A stretch of 64,000 bases of DNA, taken from contig NZ_CP035493.1 in NCBI RefSeq assembly GCF_004135385.1, positions 1,860,001 through 1,924,000 on the forward strand. The letters are read 5' to 3'. The stretch is from Xylanimonas protaetiae. GTDB taxonomy: Bacteria; Actinomycetota; Actinomycetes; Actinomycetales; Cellulomonadaceae. The notes beneath the pieces are model-generated. The model saw only the letters and a program-made list of their open reading frames with translations, did no database searches and was not told the origin of the DNA. Below, piece by piece: positions 28,030-36,966 of the stretch; positions within the stretch are counted from its first letter, which is position 1, and the number at the start of each line of letters is the position of its first letter. A program made the position numbers and the translations under genes.

Positions 28030-28869
28030 TCACCCCGCGGCGGCGGGCACCGCGACGTCGGCGAGCCGGGCGGTGAGGGCCAGCGCGTCGCACGGGGCGT
28101 GCGCGTCGCCGTCGTTGTCGAGGTAGACGACGACGTCGCGGCCGTCGTCGTACCAGGCGCGGACCCGGCCGGCCCACTCGTCGAGGGTGCGCGGGGCGTA
28201 CCCGCTGGCGTAGAGGCGGGTGCGGCCGTGGAGCCGCACGTAGACCAGCGGGGCCGTGACGTGGTCGAGCAGCGGCCACCGGCCCGCGCCCTCGGAGACG
28301 ACGAGCGCGACGCCGTGCTCGCGCAGCAGGCGGAGCGCGGCGGGGTCCTCGAACGACCGGTGCCGGGCCTCCAGGGCGTGCCGGACGGGCCGGTCGGCGT
28401 CGACGTCGGTCCATGCGGCGGTCCTGAGCTTGTCGTCGTGCTCCTCCGCGAGGCGCGCGGCGGCGCGCGTCGAGGCAGGCAGGAGGTCCAGGAACTGCTC
28501 GAGCACGTCGAGGTCGCAGCGCTGGCGCTCGGGCAGCTGCCACAGGAGCGGTCCGAGGCGGTCGCCGAGGGCCAGCACGCCGCTCGCGAAGACGTTGGCG
28601 AGCGGCGTGCGCGCGTCGCGCAGCCGCTTCATGTGCGTGATGAACCGGCCGCCCTTGACGGCGAACACGAAGCCGGGCGGCGTCGCGTCTCGCCACGCGA
28701 GGTAGGACGCGGGGCGCTGGAGCGAGTAGAAGGAGCCGTCGAGCTCGACGGTCGGGAAGCGGGTCGCGACGTGCTCCAGCTCGCGGCGCTGCGGCAGGCC
28801 GCGCGGGTAGAAGCGGCCGCGCCAGTGCGGGTACCGCCAGCCGGAGACGCCGATCCGCACCGATGCCAT
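28030..28869 (-). CDS. DUF72 family protein
   Basis: The 279-residue product belongs to DUF72 (YecE-like), a TIM-barrel family of unknown function. Recognisable segments are RIGVSGWRYPHWRGRFYP, VELDGSFYSLQRP, FVFAVKGGRFITHMKRL and the carboxy part YVRLHGRTRLYASGY with VYLDNDGDAHAP. It starts at ATG 28869; TACGGT lies 5 nt upstream, close to the leaderless spacing. It is divergent from glmS with 96 bp between starts and lies upstream of coaA on the same strand. Confidence 0.88.
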   Translation of the reverse strand: MASVRIGVSGWRYPHWRGRFYPRGLPQRRELEHVATRFPTVELDGSFYSLQRPASYLAWRDATPPGFVFAVKGGRFITHMKRLRDARTPLANVFASGVLALGDRLGPLLWQLPERQRCDLDVLEQFLDLLPASTRAAARLAEEHDDKLRTAAWTDVDADRPVRHALEARHRSFEDPAALRLLREHGVALVVSEGAGRWPLLDHVTAPLVYVRLHGRTRLYASGYAPRTLDEWAGRVRAWYDDGRDVVVYLDNDGDAHAPCDALALTARLADVAVPAAAG

Positions 28870-28952
28870 GGGACGACCGTAGGCACGTCGCGTGCTGGTC
28901 GTCGTGTCACCCTTCACCCGGACGCACGATCCTGCGCGCGTGCGTGCGCCGA

Positions 28953-28958
28953 TACACT
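28953..28958 (+). promoter_or_regulatory. Putative -10 of a leaderless glmS transcript
   Basis: TACACT ends 7 nt before the glmS ATG at 28966. There is therefore no room for a glmS ribozyme or any other leader if this is the promoter. Confidence 0.55.
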
Positions 28959-28965
28959 CGGGCAC

Positions 28966-30861
28966 ATGTGTGGAATCGTCGGGTACACCGGTCTGGGCCT
29001 GCTCGAGGGGGGAGCGGACGGGACCCCCGCCGCGACCCGTCACCCGCTGGAGGTGGCGCTCGAGGGTCTGCGACGCCTCGAGTACCGCGGGTACGACTCC
29101 GCGGGCGTCGCACTCGCGGGCCCCGGCCAGGGCCACATCGCGTTCGCGAAGAAGTCGGGCAAGCTGAGCAACCTCGTCGGGGAGCTCGAGGAGCACCCGC
29201 TCCCCGAGGCGACCGCCGCCATCGGCCACACCCGCTGGGCCACCCACGGCGGCCCCACCGACCTCAACGCCCACCCCCACCTGGCCGACGACGACAAGCT
29301 CGCCGTCATCCACAACGGCATCATCGAGAACTTCGCGCAGCTCAAGGCCGAGCTGCTCGACGCCGGCGTCACCTTCCGGTCCGAGACGGACACCGAGGTG
29401 GCCGCGCAGCTGCTCGCCCAGGAGTACGCCAAGACCAAGAACCTCACCGAGGCGATGGCCGCCACCGCGCGCCGCCTGCACGGCACGTTCACGCTGCTGG
29501 CCGTGCACGCCGACGACCCGCTCACCGTCGTCGGCGCCCGGCACGACTCGCCGCTCGTCGTCGGCATCGGCGAGGGGGAGAACTTCCTCGGCTCCGACGT
29601 CGCCGCGTTCATCGCCTTCACCAAGGAGGCGCTCGAGCTCGGGCAGGACCAGATCGTGACGATCACCCCGACGGCGGTGTCCGTCACCGACTTCCTGGGC
29701 CGGCCGGCGGACGCCAAGCGGTTCACCGTCGACTGGGACGCCGCCGCGGCCGAGAAGAGCGGCTTCGACTCCTTCATGGACAAGGAGATCCACGACCAGC
29801 CGCACGCCGTCGCCGACACGCTGCTGGGCCGCACCGACCTCGAGGGCCGCCTGACGCTCGACGAGATCCACATCGACGAGTCCCTGCTGCGGGCCATCGA
29901 CAAGATCATCGTCATCGCGTGCGGCACCGCCGCCTACGCCGGGCACGTGGCCAAGTACGCCATCGAGCACTGGTGCCGCATCCCCGTCGAGGTCGAGCTG
30001 TCGCACGAGTTCCGCTACCGCGACCCGATCGTCGACGAGAAGACCCTCGTGGTCGCCGTCTCGCAGTCCGGCGAGACCATGGACACCCTCATGGCCGTGC
30101 GCCACGCGCGCGAGCAGGGCGCCAAGGTGCTGTCCATCGTCAACACGCAGGGCTCGACCATCCCCCGCGAGTCCGACGCCGTGCTCTACACGCACGCCGG
30201 CCCGGAGATCGCCGTCGCCTCGACCAAGGCGTTCCTGTCGCAGATCACCGCCGCCTACCTGCTGGGCCTCTACCTCGCCCAGCTGCGCGGCAACAAGTTC
30301 CCCGACGAGATCGCCGCGATCCTGAACGAGCTGCGCGACCTGCCCGCCAAGGTGCAGACCGTCATCGAGCGCGGCGAGTACGTGCGCGCGACCGCCCGGT
30401 CGATGAAGGACGCGAGGTCCGTGCTGTTCCTCGGCCGTCACGTGGGGTACCCGGTGGCGCTCGAGGGCGCGCTCAAGCTCAAGGAGCTCGCCTACATCCA
30501 CGCCGAGGGCTTCGCCGCGGGCGAGCTCAAGCACGGCCCCATCGCGCTCATCGACGAGGGCCAGCCCGTGTTCGTCGTCGTGCCGTCGCCGCAGGCCCGC
30601 CACGGCCTGCACTCCAAGGTCGTCTCCAACATCCAGGAGATCCGGGCGCGCGGCGCGCGCACGCTCGTCATCGCGGAGGACGGCGACGACGAGGTGCGCC
30701 GGTACGCCGACGAGATCTTCTGGATCCCCAAGGCGCCGTCGCTGCTCCAGCCGCTGCTCGCCGTCGTGCCGCTGCAGATCTTCGCCATGGCGCTCGCCAC
30801 GGCGAAGGGCCTGGACGTCGACCAGCCGCGCAACCTGGCCAAGTCCGTCACCGTGGAGTGA
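28966..30861 (+). CDS. glmS: Glutamine-fructose-6-phosphate aminotransferase (isomerizing)
   Basis: GlmS makes glucosamine-6-phosphate from fructose-6-phosphate and glutamine. The 631-residue product begins MCGIVGYTG with the catalytic Cys2 of the glutaminase domain, which also shows RWATHGGPT and the FRSETDTEV loop. Two SIS domains follow (SQSGETMDTLMA and FLGRHVGYPVALEGALKLKE), and the end is PRNLAKSVTVE. The start must be ATG 28966 because Cys2 has to become the amino terminus. It feeds GlmM at 24 kb. Confidence 0.98.
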   Translation: MCGIVGYTGLGLLEGGADGTPAATRHPLEVALEGLRRLEYRGYDSAGVALAGPGQGHIAFAKKSGKLSNLVGELEEHPLPEATAAIGHTRWATHGGPTDLNAHPHLADDDKLAVIHNGIIENFAQLKAELLDAGVTFRSETDTEVAAQLLAQEYAKTKNLTEAMAATARRLHGTFTLLAVHADDPLTVVGARHDSPLVVGIGEGENFLGSDVAAFIAFTKEALELGQDQIVTITPTAVSVTDFLGRPADAKRFTVDWDAAAAEKSGFDSFMDKEIHDQPHAVADTLLGRTDLEGRLTLDEIHIDESLLRAIDKIIVIACGTAAYAGHVAKYAIEHWCRIPVEVELSHEFRYRDPIVDEKTLVVAVSQSGETMDTLMAVRHAREQGAKVLSIVNTQGSTIPRESDAVLYTHAGPEIAVASTKAFLSQITAAYLLGLYLAQLRGNKFPDEIAAILNELRDLPAKVQTVIERGEYVRATARSMKDARSVLFLGRHVGYPVALEGALKLKELAYIHAEGFAAGELKHGPIALIDEGQPVFVVVPSPQARHGLHSKVVSNIQEIRARGARTLVIAEDGDDEVRRYADEIFWIPKAPSLLQPLLAVVPLQIFAMALATAKGLDVDQPRNLAKSVTVE

Positions 30862-30930
30862 GCCCGTCGTGACCCACCCCAACCGTCTGCTCCCTCGTTC
30901 CGCCCGGTCCGCGGACGGCCGGGGGCTCCG

Positions 30931-31281
30931 GTGATCGTCGGCGTGGGCATCGACGTGGTCGACGTGGCGCGGTTCGTGGCGACCCTGGAGCGGACGCCGA
31001 ACCTGCGCGAGCGCCTGTTCACGCCGGAGGAACGCGACCTGCCCGACAACTCCCTGGCGGCGCGGTTCGCGGCCAAGGAGGCGATCGCCAAGGCGCTCGG
31101 CGCTCCGGGCAACCTCCAGTGGCACGACTGCACGGTGCACCGCACGATCGGCGGGCCGCCGGAGGTGGAGCTGCGCGGGACGGTGCTGGCCCGCGCGCAG
31201 GAGCTGGGCATCACGCGCTGGCACGTATCGATCAGCCACGACGCCGGCATCGCGTCGGCGATGGCGATCGCAGAGTCCTGA
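30931..31281 (+). CDS. acpS: Holo-[acyl-carrier-protein] synthase
   Basis: AcpS transfers phosphopantetheine from CoA to acyl carrier protein. The 116-residue product has both family motifs: [12 protein letters not shown] with the metal-binding Asp8 and [12 protein letters not shown] with its Glu. The GTG start at 30931 has no strong Shine-Dalgarno. It sits 69 bp after glmS and before the nnr gene, the usual actinobacterial order glmS-acpS-nnr, interrupted here by a minus-strand gene. Confidence 0.95.
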   Translation: MIVGVGIDVVDVARFVATLERTPNLRERLFTPEERDLPDNSLAARFAAKEAIAKALGAPGNLQWHDCTVHRTIGGPPEVELRGTVLARAQELGITRWHVSISHDAGIASAMAIAES

Positions 31282-31289
31282 CCCGCTGC

Positions 31290-31347
31290 CGAGCGACCCT
31301 GGATGTCCGCTCTGCGCGGTGCGCGCGCGGACATCCAGGGTCGCTCG
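31290..31347. terminator. Long inverted repeat between acpS and the LLM gene
   Basis: A perfect 21-bp stem (31290-31310 with 31327-31347) with a 16-nt GC-rich loop lies 8 bp after acpS and 11 bp from the stop of the convergent gene. It probably terminates both transcripts. Confidence 0.8.
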
Positions 31348-31358
31348 ACCGGGTCTGG

Positions 31359-32387
31359 TCAGCGGAGGGTCGGGACCACCTCGCGGGCGAAGGTGGCGAT
31401 CTGCTCGCGGTCCTCGGCGGCGTTGGGGAAGTAGCTGATCTGGTAGCCCAGACCCGCCTTCTTCCAGTCGAGGAGGGTCTCGGCGACCTGCTCGGCGGTG
31501 CCGCGCAGCGGCGTGGTCCGCCAGCCCTCGAGCTCGCCCTCGGCCTTCTCGGGCGTGTGCTTGGTGTAGACCGACTCGAGCCACGCGAGCTTGTCGGCGA
31601 TCTCCTTCTCGGTGCCGAGGAGCACGTTGAAGTTGCCCGAGCGCGTGATCTCCTCGAACGGGCGGCCGACGTTCTCGCAGTGCTCCCGGAGCACGTTCGA
31701 CTTGTGCGTGAACGTCTCCAGGTCGCCCGCGAAGTTCGTGTACTGGGCGTGCTTGGCGGCCGTCAGCAGCGTCTTGCGCTCACCGCCGCCCGCGATCCAC
31801 AGGGGGATGGACGGCTTCTCCGTGCCGTCGACGGCGACCGTCTGCAGCGGCTGCGGGTAGCACAGGGCGCCGTCGACCTGGTAGCGCTTGCCCTCGAACG
31901 TCCCCGAGGAGCCCGTACGCCACATGCGCGCCATGATCTGCACGCCCTCGTCGAGCGCGAGCAGGCGCTCCCCAGCGCGCGGGAACCCGTAGCCGTAGGC
32001 GCGCCACTCGTGCTCGTACCAGCCGGCGCCGATGCCCATCTCGGTGCGGCCGCCGGAGATCGCGTCGACCGTGGCCGCGACCTTCGCCAGGTAGGTCGGC
32101 TCGCGGTAGGCCATGCACGTGCACATCTGGCCGAGACGCACGCGGTCCGACGCCGCCGCGAAGGCGGCCATGAGCGTCCACGCCTCGTGCGTGGCCTGGT
32201 CGGTGGGCGCGGGGACGGTGTGGAAGTGGTCGTACACCCAGACCGACTCGAACGCGAAGCCGCCGTCGGGCGACGTCGTCGTGTCGGCCTGCTGGACGAG
32301 GGACTTCATGGTGTCCCAGTGGTTCTCGGGCGCCACCTCGGTGAGGTCGTGGCGCCAGCCTTGCGGGATGAAGAGACCGAATCGCAT
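31359..32387 (-). CDS. LLM-class flavin/F420-dependent oxidoreductase
   Basis: The 342-residue product has the bacterial-luciferase-like TIM barrel: MRFGLFIPQGWRHDL at the amino end, ESVWVYDHFHTVP, the region TDQATHEAWTLMAAFAAASD, and GGRTEMGIGAGWYEHEWRAYG, typical of actinobacterial enzymes that use F420 or flavin. The substrate is unknown. ATG 32387 has TACCTT 7 nt upstream and no Shine-Dalgarno. It is divergent from the nnr gene across 96 bp. Confidence 0.85.
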   Translation of the reverse strand: MRFGLFIPQGWRHDLTEVAPENHWDTMKSLVQQADTTTSPDGGFAFESVWVYDHFHTVPAPTDQATHEAWTLMAAFAAASDRVRLGQMCTCMAYREPTYLAKVAATVDAISGGRTEMGIGAGWYEHEWRAYGYGFPRAGERLLALDEGVQIMARMWRTGSSGTFEGKRYQVDGALCYPQPLQTVAVDGTEKPSIPLWIAGGGERKTLLTAAKHAQYTNFAGDLETFTHKSNVLREHCENVGRPFEEITRSGNFNVLLGTEKEIADKLAWLESVYTKHTPEKAEGELEGWRTTPLRGTAEQVAETLLDWKKAGLGYQISYFPNAAEDREQIATFAREVVPTLR

Positions 32388-32394
32388 GGCGCCC

Positions 32395-32477
32395 AAGGTA
32401 CTCCGGCCGTCGAAACGTTGCGAGGGTCGCAGGCGCGCGCCTGTCCCGCTGTCCGATCGTCGGGCGGAAGCCATGAT
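32395..32477. promoter_or_regulatory. Divergent leaderless promoters of the LLM gene and nnr
   Basis: Minus strand: TACCTT (32400-32395) ends 7 nt before ATG 32387. Plus strand: CATGAT (32472-32477) ends 6 nt before ATG 32484. The two are far enough apart to be used independently. Confidence 0.5.
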
Positions 32478-32483
32478 GGCTGC

Positions 32484-34057
32484 ATGATCGAGGCCTGGTC
32501 CGCCGCCGACGTCCGTGCCGCCGAGGAGCCCCTGCTGGCTGCCGGGGTGCCGCTCATGGAGCGTGCCGCGTTCGCGCTCGCCGCCGTCGTCCGGCGGGAT
32601 CTCGCCCGACGACGGGCCGTCGCCGGGCCCGACGGCGAGCTGCGCGACGGGTCCGTGCGCGGGGCTCAGGTGGCGCTGCTCGTCGGGCCGGGCAACAACG
32701 GCGGCGACGCGCTGTTCGCGGGAGCGTACCTCGCCCGGCGCGGGCTCGTCGTGACCGCGTACCTCGCGGCCGAGCGGGTCCACGAAGCGGGGCTCGCCGC
32801 GCTGCGGGCGGCAGGCGGTCGCGTGGGCGTCGGCGCCTCAGCGCCGGCCGCCTCCGATGCCGCCGCGGCGGTCGCCCGCGCCGACGTCGTCGTCGACGGG
32901 CTCCTCGGGATCGGCGCGAGCGGGGCGCTGCGCGGCACGGCCGCGGACCTCATGCGCGCCCTCGCCCGCGCGCTGCCGGCCCCCGGCGACCCGGCGCGCC
33001 CGTGGGTCGTCGCCGTCGACACGCCGTCGGGCATCGGCGTCGACGACGGCGCCGTGCCCGGTCCGGTGCTGCCCGCCGACCGCACCGTGACCTTCGGCGC
33101 GGCCAAGCCCGGGCTGCTGCTCCCGCCCGCGACCCACCTGACGGGCGCGGGCGCGGTGATCGACCTGGGGCTGGGGCTGCCGCGGCGACGAGCCGTCGTG
33201 CGGCTCGAGGCCGCCGACGTCGCCGCCGCGTGGCCCGTGCCTGGGCCTGCGGACCACAAGTACACGCGCGGCGTCGTCGGGGTCGTCGCGGGGACGGCCG
33301 CCTACCCGGGTGCCGCGGTGCTCGCCGCGAGCGCGGCGGTGCGCGCGGGCGCGGGCATGGTGCGCTACCAGGGACCCGACGCCGTGGGCCGGGCCGTGCT
33401 CGCCGCGCGCCCCGAGGTGGTGCTTGCGGGCGGGCGTGTGCAGGCGTGGGTGCTCGGCCCGGGGCTGCCGGCGTCGGGGGCGACGACGGGCAGCGCGACC
33501 GGGCGCGGGCGGCGCTCGCGGCGTCGTCGGGTCGGCTGGCGGGCGCCCAGGCGCCGGTGCCGGCCGTCGTCGACGCCGGGGCGCTGGGGCTGCTGGAGCA
33601 CCCGTGCCCGCCGTGGGTGGTGCTCACGCCGCACGCGGGCGAGCTGGCGGCGCTGCTGGCGTCGCGGGGCGAGGACGTGGACCGGGAGGCCGTGGAGGCG
33701 GAGCCCCTGCGCTGGGCGCGGCGGGCGCAGGCGCTGACGGGCGCGACGGTGCTGCTCAAGGGGGCGGCGACTGTCGTCGTCGGGCCGCAGGGGCCTGCGT
33801 ACGCGCAGGCGGACGCCCCGTCGTGGCTCGGGACGGCGGGCGCCGGGGACGTCCTGGCGGGCCTGCTGGGCGCGATGCTCGCGGCGCGGGCCGAGGAGGT
33901 GGTCGCGACGCCGGGGCTCGCCGCGCGCGTGGCGGCGGCGGCCGCGCTGGTGCACGGCCGGGCGGCCGAGCGGGCGAACCCGGGAGGCCCGGTGGGGGCG
34001 ACGGACGTCGCGGAGGCGCTGGCCGGGACGGTCGCGGGCCTGCTGGCGTCCCGCTGA
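32484..34057 (+). pseudogene. nnr: Bifunctional NAD(P)HX epimerase/dehydratase, interrupted by one frameshift
   Basis: The product would repair hydrated NAD(P)H: an amino-terminal epimerase (YjeF_N) domain with VGPGNNGGDALFAGAYLARRG and a carboxy-terminal ADP-dependent dehydratase domain with GTAGAGDVLAGLLGAMLA. The frame is open from ATG 32484 to about 33480, then the homologous sequence continues one frame back (VVDAGALGLLEHPCPPWVVL onward) to the stop at 34057. Adding one G to the GGGGG run at 33476-33480 restores a continuous gene of about 524 codons. Sequence error is more likely than a real mutation. CATGAT 6 nt before the ATG suggests leaderless expression. Confidence 0.88.
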
Positions 34058-34076
34058 GGGTGGCAGACCGGCAGTC

Positions 34077-34116
34077 CGTCGTCTGACCGTGCCCCCGGGC
34101 GCACGGTCAGACGACG
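34077..34116. terminator. Hairpin between nnr and the DHA2 pump gene
   Basis: A perfect 16-bp stem (34077-34092 with 34101-34116) with an 8-nt loop lies between two convergent genes. Confidence 0.8.
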
Positions 34117-34134
34117 AGCTGCCGGGCTGACGCG

Positions 34135-35646
34135 CTACGCCGGGAGCGTCGCCGGCTCCTCGAGCCGCGACGGGGGCGTCGCCGGCGTCGTCGTGGCGCG
34201 GCGGCGGTAGAGCAGCGCGACGACGACCGCCCCGACCCCGAAGATGTACGCCGACGCGCGGAACGCCGTCGTGTAGCTGTCGAGGGCGGCCTGCGCGAGC
34301 ACGCCGGGGGCGGGCGGGTTGCTCGTGGCGTGCGCGGTGATGAAGGCCGTCGCGGCCGACGTCGCGAGGGTGTTGAGCACGGCGGTGCCGACGGCGCCGC
34401 CCACCTGCTGGGCCGTGGAGACGACGGCGGACGCGACCCCGGCGTGCTCGCGGTCGACGCCGAGGGTGGCGGTCTGGATGGCGGCCGGCATCGCGGTGCC
34501 CATGCCGGCGCCCAGCACCAGGAGCCCGGGCAGGACGTGGGACGCGTAGGAGGAGCCGGCGTCGATCTGGGTCAGCCACACCATGCCGAGCGTGGCCAGG
34601 ACGAGGCCGATCGGCACCATGACCTTCGGCCCGAAGCGCGGCAGGAAGATGTTGGTGCACAGTTGCGCGCACGTGGCGAGCACGAGGATCTGCGGCAGGA
34701 ACGCCAGGCCGGTGCCCATGGGCGTGTAGCCGAGCTGGGACTGCAGGTAGAACGTCCCGAAGAGCATCGCGCCGAACATGCCCGCACCCGTGACGAGGAT
34801 CGCGAGGAACGACGCGCCGCGGTTGCGGTCGATGACGACGTGCAGCGGCAGCAGCGCGTCGTTCCCGGCCCGGCGCAGCCACAGGACCATGGAGACGAGC
34901 AGCACGGCGGACGCCGCGAGCGGGCCCCACGTCCACGCCGAGCCCCAGCCCTCGGGCTCGGCGCGCGAGAATCCGTAGACGAGCGCGAACAGGCCCGCGC
35001 CGCCCAGGACGGCGCCCGTGATGTCGAGCCGCTGCGGGCGGCCGCGCCCGGTGTGCAGGAACGCGACGGCGCCGACGACGGCGAGCACGGCGAAGACGAG
35101 GTTGACGTACAGCGTCCAGCGCCAGTCGAGGTGCTCGGTGAGGAACCCGCCGAGCAGCAGGCCGATGGCACCGCCGGCGCCCGCGAGGCCGCCGAAGACG
35201 CCGAAGGCGCGTGAGCGTTCCTTGGGGTCGGTGAACGTCGTCGTGAGTACGGAGAGGGCCGCAGGGGCGAGCACGGCGCCGAACGCGCCCTGGAGGGCGC
35301 GCGCCCCGACGAGCATCGCGAAGGACTGTGCGGCGCCGCCGAGCGCGGAGGCCCCGGCGAAGCCGACGAGGCCGATGATGAAGGTGCGGCGCCGCCCGAC
35401 GAGGTCGGACAGGCGGCCGCCGAGCAGCAGCAGCGACCCGAACGCGAGCGCGTAGGCCGTGACGACCCACTGGCGGTCGTTGTCGGAGAAGACGAGGTCG
35501 GCCTGGGCCGACGGCAGGGCGATGTTCACGATGGTGGCGTCGAGCACCACCATGAGCTGGGCGATCGCGACGGTGGCGAGCACCCACCAGCGGCGCGGGT
35601 CGTGGCCCGCGTCGAGGGTGGACGCCGGGGGCGTGGTGGCTGTCAT
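34135..35646 (-). CDS. MFS drug efflux transporter, DHA2 (EmrB/QacA) type
   Basis: The 503-residue product has 14 predicted membrane spans. The family marks are LDATIVNIALPSAQADL in TM1, the motif A loop GGRLSDLVGRRR, motif C-like GLAGAGGAIGLLLGGFL and the DHA2 motif WRWTLYVNLVF. It would export drugs or metabolites using the proton gradient. ATG 35646 follows AGGAG. It is divergently paired with a TetR-type gene at 35813, whose likely operator overlaps this gene's -35. Confidence 0.92.
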   Translation of the reverse strand: MTATTPPASTLDAGHDPRRWWVLATVAIAQLMVVLDATIVNIALPSAQADLVFSDNDRQWVVTAYALAFGSLLLLGGRLSDLVGRRRTFIIGLVGFAGASALGGAAQSFAMLVGARALQGAFGAVLAPAALSVLTTTFTDPKERSRAFGVFGGLAGAGGAIGLLLGGFLTEHLDWRWTLYVNLVFAVLAVVGAVAFLHTGRGRPQRLDITGAVLGGAGLFALVYGFSRAEPEGWGSAWTWGPLAASAVLLVSMVLWLRRAGNDALLPLHVVIDRNRGASFLAILVTGAGMFGAMLFGTFYLQSQLGYTPMGTGLAFLPQILVLATCAQLCTNIFLPRFGPKVMVPIGLVLATLGMVWLTQIDAGSSYASHVLPGLLVLGAGMGTAMPAAIQTATLGVDREHAGVASAVVSTAQQVGGAVGTAVLNTLATSAATAFITAHATSNPPAPGVLAQAALDSYTTAFRASAYIFGVGAVVVALLYRRRATTTPATPPSRLEEPATLPA

Positions 35647-35696
35647 GGGTAGCTCCTGCGGGGACGGTCGGCGCCGTGGCGTGCGCCGCTGGGGCT

Positions 35697-35771
35697 ACGG
35701 TAGGCACGATCGCCGGGGTTTCGGAACCCGTTAGTTCCGTATTTGTCTCCGCTGATCGCTCAGGGCAGAAT
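35697..35771. promoter_or_regulatory. Divergent promoters and likely TetR operator
   Basis: CGGAAC and GTTCCG (35722-35727 and 35734-35739) form an inverted repeat with a 6-bp spacer. It covers the -35 of the pump promoter (minus strand TTCCGA 35726-35721, TACCGT 35702-35697, 18-bp spacer) and ends just before the regulator's promoter (TTGTCT 35743-35748, CAGAAT 35766-35771, 17-bp spacer). Confidence 0.55.
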
Positions 35772-35812
35772 GAGAGGGACGGCGACGGGGCCGTCGAGGA
35801 AGGAGCGCGACC

Positions 35813-36430
35813 ATGGCCGTGGACACCACGCACGCCGCCGCGCCGCGCCGCGCGGGGCGCCCGCGGGACGAGTCCCGCGACGCCGACATCCTCGAGGCGG
35901 CCCGCGTCGAGCTCGCCGAGCGCGGCTACGACCGCATGACCATGGCCGGCGTCGCCGCCCGCGCGGGCGCAGGCAAGGCGACCGTGTACCGCCGCTGGCC
36001 GTCCAAGGCCGACCTCGTCATCGACGCCATGGTGTGCGCCGCGCAGGCCGCGATCGGCATCGAGGACGTGCCCGACACCGGCTCGCTGCGGGGCGACCTC
36101 GAGAGCGTCAAGGCGCTCGGCCCCCGCGACGACGCCGTCTGGGGCGCGCTCAAGGGCCTCATCGCGCAGGTGGGCCACTCGAAGGAGCTGCGGGACGCCG
36201 TCCACGAGCGGCTCGTGTGCCCGCGCGTGGCGCTCGTCCGGGCGCTGCTGGCCCGCGCTGAGGCGCGCGGCGAGACCGTGCCCGGTGTCGACCTCGACCT
36301 CATCGCCGCCGTGCCGACGGCCATGATCGTCTACCGCCTCAAGGTCACGGGCGAGCCGCTCGACAGCGCGTTCCTCACCGCGATGGTCGACGACGTCGTG
36401 GTCCCGGCGGCCACCGGCCGCCGGGACTGA
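35813..36430 (+). CDS. TetR/AcrR-family transcriptional regulator
   Basis: The 205-residue product has an amino-terminal helix-turn-helix (ILEAARVELAERGYDRMTMAGVAARAGAGKATVYRRWPSK, about residues 27-66) and a TetR_C-like ligand domain. It starts at ATG 35813 after AAGGAG. Its position divergent to the DHA2 pump, with a palindrome in between, suggests it represses the pump and itself until a ligand binds. The ligand is unknown. Confidence 0.9.
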   Translation: MAVDTTHAAAPRRAGRPRDESRDADILEAARVELAERGYDRMTMAGVAARAGAGKATVYRRWPSKADLVIDAMVCAAQAAIGIEDVPDTGSLRGDLESVKALGPRDDAVWGALKGLIAQVGHSKELRDAVHERLVCPRVALVRALLARAEARGETVPGVDLDLIAAVPTAMIVYRLKVTGEPLDSAFLTAMVDDVVVPAATGRRD

Positions 36431-36446
36431 CCGGCTCGGCGGGGCC

Positions 36447-36929
36447 TCAGCGCGGCAGCGCGCCCTCGATCGTCTCCACGATCTGGGGGTCGTCCGGCAC
36501 CGTCTTCGGGTCGTAGCGGCGCACGTCGCCGCCCGGCAGCACCAGGAACTTCTCGAAGTTCCACCGGATGCGCCCGTCGTGCCCGCCGGCGTCGGGGGTC
36601 TGCTTGAGCGCCTCGTACAGCGGCGCGGCGCGGCGGCCGTTGACGCGGACGCGGTCCATGACGGGGAAGGTCACGCCGTACGTCGTCGAGCAGAACTCCG
36701 CGATCGCCTCGTTGGAGCCGAGCTCCTGGAGGAACTGGTTCGAGGGGAAGCCGATGACGGTGAACCCGCGGTCGGCGTACGTCTTCTGCAGCGTCTCCAG
36801 GGCCTCGTACTGCGGCGTCAGGCCGCACCGCGAGGCGACGTTGACCACGAGGACGACGTCGTCGCGGTGGTCCGCGAGCGTCGTCGTCGTCCCGTCCATG
36901 CGCTGGAACGGGATGTCGTAGATGTCCAT
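36447..36929 (-). CDS. Glutathione-peroxidase-family thiol peroxidase
   Basis: The product (160 aa) has the Gpx catalytic set: Cys35 in NVASRCGLTPQY, Gln65 in FPSNQF, and Trp123-Asn124 in RWNFEKFLV. Cys80 in EFCSTTYGVTFPV matches the resolving cysteine of thioredoxin-dependent two-Cys members, so a thioredoxin- or mycothiol-linked peroxidase is more likely than a glutathione enzyme in an actinobacterium. I start at ATG 36929, where CAGGAT lies 7 nt upstream; ATG 36938 would add three residues. Confidence 0.88.
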   Translation of the reverse strand: MDIYDIPFQRMDGTTTTLADHRDDVVLVVNVASRCGLTPQYEALETLQKTYADRGFTVIGFPSNQFLQELGSNEAIAEFCSTTYGVTFPVMDRVRVNGRRAAPLYEALKQTPDAGGHDGRIRWNFEKFLVLPGGDVRRYDPKTVPDDPQIVETIEGALPR

Positions 36930-36936
36930 AGGGCCC

Positions 36937-36960
36937 ATCCTGCACCCGCGGTGGGAGCAT
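36937..36960. promoter_or_regulatory. Overlapping divergent leaderless promoters of gpx and the pseudouridine synthase
   Basis: Minus strand CAGGAT (36942-36937) ends 7 nt before ATG 36929; plus strand GAGCAT (36955-36960) ends 6 nt before GTG 36967. Only 37 bp separate the start codons and 12 bp the -10 elements. Confidence 0.5.
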
Positions 36961-36966
36961 GAGGCG

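Noticed and set aside
28870-28965. glmS ribozyme/riboswitch upstream of glmS
   Set aside because: Only 96 bp separate the divergent starts, no ribozyme core is visible, and a -10-like TACACT lies 7 nt before the ATG.
28030-31584. Very long minus-strand open frame (1184 codons) across glmS
   Set aside because: It is the high-G+C antisense shadow of glmS; only its last 279 codons (the DUF72 gene) resemble a protein family.
33476-33480. Programmed ribosomal frameshifting in nnr
   Set aside because: There is no slippery heptamer with a downstream structure that I can support, and the same kind of break in three other genes favours sequence error.
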